Shown in pieces: positions 19,105 to 24,818 of a stretch of DNA of 24,818 bases (its first letter is position 1; every line of letters begins with the position of its first letter). Below the pieces are notes generated by a model. It searched no databases, was not told where the DNA came from, and saw only the letters and a program-made list of their open reading frames with translations. This DNA is from Entrophospora sp. SA101 (Eukaryota > Glomeromycota > Glomeromycetes > Entrophosporales > Entrophosporaceae). The stretch is from the NCBI GenBank assembly GCA_958430865.1, contig CAUDNR010000363.1:1-24818 (forward strand), written 5' to 3'. The translations under genes were made by a program, and so were the position numbers.

Positions 19105-20160
19105 TTAGTATTTTGTCGGGTTTCCTTTAGAATTAATTACAGCTGCAACTCTTCTTGGCATAGAATTAACTAAATTTTGTAAAAAATTACGGTCAAGTTT
19201 CCCCCACTCTTCATTTAAATAAATAGATAATTCTTCAATATTTTTTGGATGTGGTTTTCGATTATGAACTGCCTTTTCTAAATAATCCCAAACATGTTCA
19301 ATTGGGTTGAGATCAGGACTCTGGGCAGGCCAAGGAAGAGAAGAAATTAAATTATCTTCTTTCCATTTAAGCACCGCCTTTGCAGTATGAACCGGTGCAT
19401 TATCATCTTGAAATATATTTAAATCAGTTCCTAATTCGTTCATAAAAGGTAATAAATAATTTTCTAAAAGCTCTTGATATTTTTTACCAGTTATTTTACC
19501 TTCTAATATTACCAAGGGTCCTGGTTGATTGTTCACAAAACAACCCCACACCATTATTCCTCCCCCACCATGTTTAAAAGTAGGAATAAGACAGTCAACA
19601 TCATACTTTTCTTTTGGAACTCTCCAAACTCTCTGCCGTCCATCAGAATGATGCAAGTTGAATTTTGATTCATCACTCCAAATAATATTACTCCAGTCAT
19701 CAACGTTCCAATTTTTTCTTTCTCTGCACCAACTAAATCGTTTTTTTCGATTAACTTCAGAAACAAAAGGTTTCCTCAATGCAGCTCGACTATAATATCC
19801 TTCTTCATGGAGATAGTTACGAATTGTTCGATCACAAATAGGATTGTCTGTGGTTTCATTTAATATGTTAGTTATCTCTCTAGCAGGAGTAAAACGATTT
19901 TTTATAACAATTCTTTTTAAAGTCCTAGAGTCTCGATCTGTTAAACTTTTTGGTCTTCCACTTCTAGATAAAACGGTAATTTGACCTTTTTCACGATATG
20001 CTTTTATTGCACGCTGTACTTGTGTTTGAGTACGACCAACAGCATTTGCTATTTCTCGAGTTGTTTGACCAGCTTCCCAACGACCAATTATTCTTCCTCT
20101 TTCAAAGTCAGTTAATTGAGTGTTTTCAGTATTTTGTGTATTTATTTCTGTAAGAGTCAT
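19105..20160 (-). CDS. Tc1-family DD34E transposase, apparently intact
   Basis: This is a complete 351-residue ORF. The N-terminal helix-turn-helix pair (about 16-60 and 72-125, the first containing TTREIANAVGRTQTQVQRAI) is linked by a GRPK-type basic motif (69-72) that contacts the minor groove. The catalytic triad is visible: D163 in IIWSDESKFN, D253 in FQDDNAPVHTA, and E288 in SPDLNPIEHVWDYLE, with 34 residues between the last two. A glycine-rich segment (HGGGGIMVWGCF, 197-208) is typical of Tc1. Length and motif order match working Tc1 transposases, which cut and paste at TA sites. The gene has no intron or stop. It is likely able to mobilise this element, and perhaps related non-autonomous copies with the same ends. 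Confidence 0.95.
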   Translation of the reverse strand: MTLTEINTQNTENTQLTDFERGRIIGRWEAGQTTREIANAVGRTQTQVQRAIKAYREKGQITVLSRSGRPKSLTDRDSRTLKRIVIKNRFTPAREITNILNETTDNPICDRTIRNYLHEEGYYSRAALRKPFVSEVNRKKRFSWCRERKNWNVDDWSNIIWSDESKFNLHHSDGRQRVWRVPKEKYDVDCLIPTFKHGGGGIMVWGCFVNNQPGPLVILEGKITGKKYQELLENYLLPFMNELGTDLNIFQDDNAPVHTAKAVLKWKEDNLISSLPWPAQSPDLNPIEHVWDYLEKAVHNRKPHPKNIEELSIYLNEEWGKLDRNFLQNLVNSMPRRVAAVINSKGNPTKY

Positions 20161-20273
20161 TGTGTTGTTGATTAAAAATAAGTTAAAAAACGTAACAGTT
20201 TTAGTTAAAAACGAATAGCAATATTTGCAGAAAAAAAAATTTTTAAATGTAACACATTTATTTTTTTTAGTCG

Positions 20274-20655
20274 TTTTTACGTTTCAGTTCGATACTTGAC
20301 CAATATCCGACAATTAATTGTGAGATTTCATAAGTATACATTTGAAGATAAAAGAAACAACATTTACTAAGCTCTCAAAATGTGTTAAAACATGTCATCT
20401 AAAGTTGGCTCTAATCTCAAGTTTTTTTGAAAATTTCCGGAAATTTTTTTTTTGTCTTTTAAAGATCATAAAATTACCAATAATTAATTTTATGTTGTGA
20501 AACTTGAATATGTTATAGAAATCATTATGAAAATGATTTTTTTGTTATTACACAACATCGACTTGGTTAGTAAAATCATGACTTTTTATATCACAGAAGT
20601 TATCCAATTATTTTCGTCGATCATCAGGTGAAGCGATACTTTTTTCAAGGGACTG
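20274..20655 (-). repeat. right terminal inverted repeat of the young Tc1 element
   Basis: This is the exact partner of 18617-18998. The transposase ATG at 20160 lies 114 bp inside it, so the promoter must lie in this repeat or in the short spacer. Confidence 0.92.
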
Positions 20656-20897
20656 TATATACACATTAAATTTTTTGTTCGCTGTGATCAACGTTACACA
20701 TTCCATATAAATCTTGATTTTCCTTAAACTTTTCTAATTTTGGTAAAAACCTAAATTTTATTTTTGTCACATTTTATATCCAATAAAATCAAACTTCCAC
20801 CATGCTATGACAAATAAACATTATAAATGAATGTTTTATGGTATTATGCCTGAATAAGTAATTCGAATATTTGTGCCATTACTTTCGCCGGGGACTG
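20656..20897 (-). mobile_element. end of an older, different Tc1 element
   Basis: The outer end at 20897 reads CAGTCCCCGGCGAAAGTAAT on the minus strand and is flanked by TA (20898-20899), as for Tc1 elements. It differs from the young element after CAGTCCC. About 240 bp remain, without transposase sequence; the other end is not in the window. The young element sits at its inner edge, so it is either nested in it or the older one was truncated first. Confidence 0.6.
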
Positions 20898-21911
20898 TAT
20901 TTAGATTTTAAATCTGCTGTAGTTAATTCTGCCATAGCTTGATATATCTCACTTAATAATGTTCTTCCTTAACTCAAAAACAATTCGGATATGATGTTCT
21001 GGGATTCTGTTAGAAATAGAACACCTGTCTACTATAATGGCATCTGTTTTATCAAAGAGTCTTATTGGCAAGATATTGTCAACTATGCCAAGAAAATTTT
21101 TATCATTGGTTGTATCATAAAGTTCAAGTAAGTGATATCTGGAAATTTTGAGTATATTCCTGAGATGAGATAAATATCTATCTTTTTGTTCCCTTTCTTG
21201 TCTACCATTCCATTGGTAAGCAACAATATTCTCTGTGTCATACTCTACATCAAGATTCACTGTTTTGATATCAAGACCAGTAGATTCTTGAATCCTTTCC
21301 CAATCACTGCAGTTAACACTTGATATTGCTACTTTGGATTTATGTTGCTCTTTGATTAAATCTAGAATCATTTTGCTGAGCTCATCAACCTTTATATTAA
21401 TTTTGTCATTGGTTTCTTTCTTAATAACTGAGACATATGGCAAAAAAGGTGAAAATTACATAGTGAGTAAAAATGTTTCATCACAGGAGATATTAATAAT
21501 ATGAGGGAAAATAGATTTAGTGAATAAAAAGCTAAACCATAATTTTATTATGATTCACTTACCAGATGGGTGTTCAACAATTATGTGGATATGCTTTCCT
21601 TCTGGTATGTCAGAAAAGTACTCATCAATTTTCAAAATTGGGCGCATCTCCATGCCTCTTAGTTGTTCTTTGATCACAGAACATGTCTTGTCTCTAAGTA
21701 CACTCAGCTTCTCATTTGGTTCATCAAAAGAAATGTCAACTTTCCACAACTTAAGGTTTTTGACTGCAACATTGTTGAAAAAGGGCTTTTGGCTATTCTT
21801 GATGACTTGCTTAAGTTCACTAACTGTTTTGGTCTTGTCAATTTCAATGTCGAAAGCATTGTCATAAGGGTCCTCACCTTCTACCAAACAATTTAAAGTA
21901 ATGATATTCAT
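20898..21911 (-). pseudogene. Crinkler (CRN)-like gene cut by a Tc1 insertion
   Basis: Exon 1 (21563-21911) encodes an N-terminal ubiquitin-like CRN domain: ITLNCLVEGE, then DKTKTVSELKQVIK, NLKLWKVDI, and IPEGKHIHIIVEHPSG. A GT..AG intron (21428-21562) joins in phase to exon 2 (20949-21427). There TDAIIVD followed by RIVFELRK is the pattern of the PD-(D/E)XK-like core that follows the CRN header in Rhizophagus proteins. The intact frame stops at TGA 20949-20951 (275 residues in all). A one-base shift just before it restores EIYQAMAELTTADLKSK up to the TA at 20898, where the older Tc1 end begins. CRN proteins are best known as secreted or host-nucleus-targeted proteins of oomycetes, and are also common in mycorrhizal fungi. 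No signal peptide is visible. The 3' part of the gene is missing. Confidence 0.75.
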
Positions 21912-21983
21912 AATAATAACTATTTATTGGTCCTGTCTAAAACTAGATATTTAATGTATACAGTAGAAATTTGAAATGTTACA

Positions 21984-22761
21984 CTAATTTTTTATATCAT
22001 GCAATGTAACTTTACAATACATGTAAAACATTCTGGCAATAAAAAGTAAGTGATAAGCTGGATTTGAATTTGATCTGAACTTGATCTCCAACTTATAGAG
22101 GTAACAACTATATACTGGTAAAGTTTCAGGGGCACTTTCTTCTATAATTTCAGTAACTTGCGGAGGTTTTTCAGTGGATAATAATTCATTCATAAGTTTT
22201 TTCAGATTTGATGAATCTTCTCTATTAACTGCTTTCAGTTTTTTACTGGAGGGCTTATCAGCAGATGTAGGATCCCCAACATGCTTGGATGGTAAGATGC
22301 TTGCAGATGATGTATTAGCGATTGTATTGGGATTTGTGGTAGCAGTAGTGACAGTATTGGAGTTGGGATCAGTTGATTGCAAATCTGAATCATCTTCCAT
22401 AATTTCATCCACTGTATCAAGAGAACTAATTCCTAGATTTTTTTCTAGATTGCCAGCTATTGAGGATATTCCACTTGACTCAGAATCATGCATAGGAAAT
22501 TCTATTAGGTCAAGTTTTTCATCACAATTGGGATAAGGACATACATTCAGATAAGCAAGTAAAATCTTTTTTTTTGAGACAAAGTCTATGAAACATATGT
22601 CCACATTTCAATGTTGTGAAAGATTTGATATGAGGAGACAAAATAGTTTTCTTGTTGCATTCTGAACAGTTCAGCTCTGATAAATCCTTACCACTGACAA
22701 TGGGAGTTTTGAATTCTTTTAAGATATTATATGCAAGGGCTTTAAGATTAGCAATGGCCAT
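21984..22761 (-). pseudogene. RING-like zinc-finger gene with a frameshift at an A9 run
   Basis: From ATG at 22761 the frame reads a helical start (MAIANLKALAYNILKEF), then CSEC and, after about 20 residues, CGHMFHRLC: the C2 and C-H-H-C ligands of a RING. At the A9 run (minus strand; T9 at 22567-22575) the frame is lost and stops at 22522. With one A fewer it continues as KKKILLAYLNVCPYPNCDEKL, supplying the last cysteines, then an acidic S/T/N-rich linker and SSKKLKAVNRE. RING proteins are usually E3 ubiquitin ligases. I recall a Rhizophagus family with the same start and linker that ends in an additional helical domain; here the end (YSCYLYKLEIKF...) is unrelated, so the 3' end also looks replaced. 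It could be a sequencing error at the homopolymer rather than a real break. Confidence 0.6.
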
Positions 22762-22950
22762 AATACTACATATGGGTTATATCCGATATTTATTTTGTAA
22801 TAGTAAGTTGAACCACTCATTCTAATAATGCATGTTTTATAATGTAAGTAGTTTCAATGGATCACTCTTTTAAAGATGCAAAACACTACAATCAATAAAC
22901 CAGTAATTTTGGAGCAGGCCCTAGGGGGTAAATATTTGTCATGAAGTCAT

Positions 22951-23007
22951 GAATTTTTTCTTGCAAAAGTGATCGGCGTGAAGAATCTTCACGCGCACGT
23001 GATTTTT
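22951..23007 (+). promoter_or_regulatory. palindromic CACGTG module before the coiled-coil family gene
   Basis: It has the same T-run, TTGC and GTGATCGGCGTGA as the copy at 3333-3387, with a palindrome at 22976-22994 (arms GCGTGAAGA/TCTTCACGC, 1-bp centre) and CACGTG at 22996-23001. CACGTG ends 52 bp before the ATG at 23054, with a TTATATA stretch between. This places it as a core-promoter-proximal element. From 22762 to here I see no gene. Confidence 0.6.
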
Positions 23008-23053
23008 TTATTTTGAATAAATCTATGCCTTATATAGAAGATTATTATCAAAC

Positions 23054-24330
23054 ATGTCGTTGGAACTTGAATTATTGAGACAGCGAGTTGCAAAACTTGA
23101 GGTTAAAAGCACTAAATTAAAACAGATTATAGAAGAAATTGCTAATATTAGGATCGAAAATACAAAACTAAAACAAATCATAAAGCAAAATCGAACTACT
23201 AATGACCCTTCGCAGTCTTTAGTTTCTCCACAAACGCCTATTAATGGTCACTCTGGTGAGGATGACAACACTGACTCTGTGAATCTAGAGCAGATACAAA
23301 GTGCTATTTCTCCTGAAGTTAATTCTAATAATATCTCTGAACAGATAGTCGATACATCTTTTGATAACGCGCCAATTCTGGTGTTTGCCAGGAGTCAAAT
23401 ATGAGACATAGTCTCGAGGTTTTACCTCTTCAATGCTCCACAACACCTATCCACATAGAAACTAAATCGTCAGAAGATAAGGAGATTGAGGATTTTGTAG
23501 ATCGAAAAGAAAAAGAAAAAGTTAGTAATACGATGAGAGATATAAACAGGGAAAAGAAACTATTATGAAATAACAAAGATCCCGCTTCTCAAGATCAAGA
23601 ATCGATACAAAAAGGATCTTTCTCTTCTGATAATCCTACAACTGAGGTACAAAGTGCTGTTTCTTCTGAAATAGTTGGAGCTAGTACAATGGTGCTAGAC
23701 ACAGAGCACCATTTCTCCGAAATAAAAATTCCCTATAATCAAAAAGTAGAACAAGGTTTAATGCGTGAATTATCTGCATTTATTAATGAGAAAGCCCTAT
23801 ATCTGATAAAAAAATTACTGGCCGTGCCTGCTTCGCTGAAAATATGCTAGACGAGGATTATTTGGCTCCGAGTGAATCAGAGATTCGAAACTTTACTTCT
23901 TCTACATCACATTTAGCTCATTTATTTGATAAGGCTAAAAAAACTGGCCAGAAAGAAATTTTACGTTGGTATTGTTATAGTGAGGAATTTGGAAAAAAAG
24001 GTCAGAGATATTAGCTTAAAAAACGAAATTAATGATCAAATGGCGAGGACACAGATTTACAATGAAATGGAACCATATCTTCCTGATATCAAGAGAGAGT
24101 ATTTGCGTAAGAAGACTCAAAAGGCTAAAAATATTTATACATTGTTCAAAGAATAGATAAAATCCAGCAAGTTACACATAGTGCTGATGCTATTTCTAGT
24201 TTAACAGGTGTTCAAATTCAAAATATTATAAATCGTTTTCCAAAAAAGAATGCACACGTGATTGAACCATCCATTTCAAATGATTCAGAAGAATTACCGG
24301 AAACTGAGGTAAGTGTATTGCCCGTAGGGT
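23054..24330 (+). pseudogene. multiply broken coiled-coil protein gene of a lineage-expanded family
   Basis: From the ATG the frame encodes a coiled coil (LELELLRQRVAKLEVKSTKL, then repeated IEN.KLKQII heptads), then a polar linker to a stop at 23402-23404. A one-base gap at about 23377 would continue it as SGVCQESNMRHSLEVL. A TGA follows near 23566. After IPYNQKVEQGLMRELSAFI the frame shifts near 23805 to read GRACFAENMLDEDYLAPSE, and again near 24000 in GKKVRDISLKNEIN. A final shift after NIYTLFK leads to a tail DKIQQVTHSADAISSLTG ending before gtaagt at about 24310. I recall this order from a Rhizophagus family of unknown function; the last ~110 residues form a helical domain that also ends the RING family represented at 21984-22761. 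Breaks are observed; family identity is recall. Confidence 0.65.
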
Positions 24331-24340
24331 TTCTATTCAA

Positions 24341-24600
24341 ATAAGGTTTATTCGAATTATTCACTTTATTCGTTATGAATTTGAGTATTCGAATTACATT
24401 GAAAGTTTATTCGAATAAATTTTAATTCGAATAAAACGAATAATTCGAATAAGAAAATTAATTCGAATAAAAAAATTAATTCGAATAAGAAAATTAATTC
24501 GAATAAAAAAATTAATTCGAATAAGGAAATTAATATTAATATTAATTTGAATAAAGCAAATAATTCGAAAAAATTAATTCGGATAAAACAAATAATTAAG
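24341..24600. repeat. TTCGAA-rich tandem array, unit 18 bp
   Basis: Five perfect-period units of TAATTCGAATAAnnAAAT run from 24441 to 24530, alternating between aagaaaat and aaaaaaat endings, so the higher-order unit may be 36 bp. Degenerate copies extend to about 24341 and 24600. TTCGAA is palindromic, so every unit holds a symmetric site. Confidence 0.8.
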
Positions 24601-24745
24601 GTCCAGTTTAAATTCAAGCTCACTGGAAAGATTGCTATTTATTAAAAAGAAACATGAATCTTGTTTCAGTCTTTCTTTATTAGTTTCATTTTTAATTTCA
24701 ATTTTTATAATAATAAAATCAATATTAAACCTTGTTGTATATACA
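24601..24745. other. AT-rich sequence, no gene
   Basis: Nothing recognisable between the tandem array and the element end. It is rich in T and A runs. Confidence 0.4.
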
Positions 24746-24818
24746 CAGTGGGTCTCGATTTAACGGACCTCGATTTAGCGGATTTAGGGGTTTAACGGAT
24801 AAATTTTCAAAACCAAAT
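24746..24818. mobile_element. terminal repeat of a second pogo-like element, cut by the window edge
   Basis: The sequence CAGTGGGTCTCGATTTAACG begins just after a TACA flank and is followed by near copies of CGATTTARCGGA and GTTTAACGGA. This is the style of pogo/Tigger termini (CAGT start, repeated TTAACGG). It differs from the 2520-3314 element, so it is another family. Only 73 bp are present. Confidence 0.5.

Larger units (their letters stand above)
18617..20655. mobile_element. intact Tc1/mariner element with 382-bp identical inverted repeats
   Basis: The element begins CAGTCCCTTG and ends with its complement, flanked by TA (18615-18616 and 20656-20657). It is 2,039 bp with one transposase ORF on the minus strand. 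Both termini match over 382 bp with no difference on direct reading. It inserted at a TA microsatellite next to the end of an older Tc1 element. Everything needed for mobility appears present. Confidence 0.95.

Noticed and set aside
24366..24623. Minus-strand ORF of repeated FELIFL units
   Set aside because: It is the translation of the 18-bp tandem array; the period is a multiple of three so stops are avoided by chance.

Overview
The window is nuclear DNA from an AT-rich fungus, most likely an arbuscular mycorrhizal fungus of the Rhizophagus type (Glomeromycotina). The evidence is short spliceosomal introns with GT..AG borders in every conserved gene, long AT microsatellites, many DNA transposons, and several lineage-expanded families that I recall from Rhizophagus: Crinkler-like proteins, TKL-like kinases with a CPTC zinc ribbon, a RING family and a coiled-coil family. 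The species call is from recall and inference; no search was possible.

Layout. 1-3316: an uncharacterised ORF, a multiply broken gene resembling PD-(D/E)XK nuclease-like fungal proteins, a small hypothetical gene, and a 795-bp pogo-like DNA element with TA duplication and a decayed helix-turn-helix. 3634-12193: a conserved block of three intact multi-exon genes. These are a ZGPAT-like CCCH/Tudor/G-patch protein (minus, 3 exons), RRP15 ribosome-biogenesis factor (plus, 5 exons) and a TBC1D5-like Rab GAP (minus, 10 exons). The first two are head to head and carry a matching 33-bp box. 12830-14620: relics only (LINE, hAT-like fragment, a GC-richer island). 15025-16809: an intronless F-box-like gene. 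17160-18530: a broken protein kinase followed by a 120-bp tandem repeat.

18617-20655 is an intact Tc1/mariner element whose 382-bp inverted repeats are identical, so it is very young. It sits beside or inside the end of an older, different Tc1 element (20656-20897), which itself cut a Crinkler-like gene on the minus strand (20898-21911). Next comes a RING-like gene broken at an A9 run, then a multiply broken coiled-coil gene (23054-24330), an 18-bp TTCGAA tandem array, and the start of a second pogo-like element at the window edge.

The contrast is strong: a compact housekeeping block is flanked by transposon- and effector-rich sequence in which nearly every gene is damaged. The most interesting non-gene signals are a palindromic, CACGTG-containing module present twice, 19.6 kb apart (one copy 52 bp upstream of the coiled-coil family gene, the other orphaned next to the pogo-like element), and the shared box in the ZGPAT/RRP15 promoter region.
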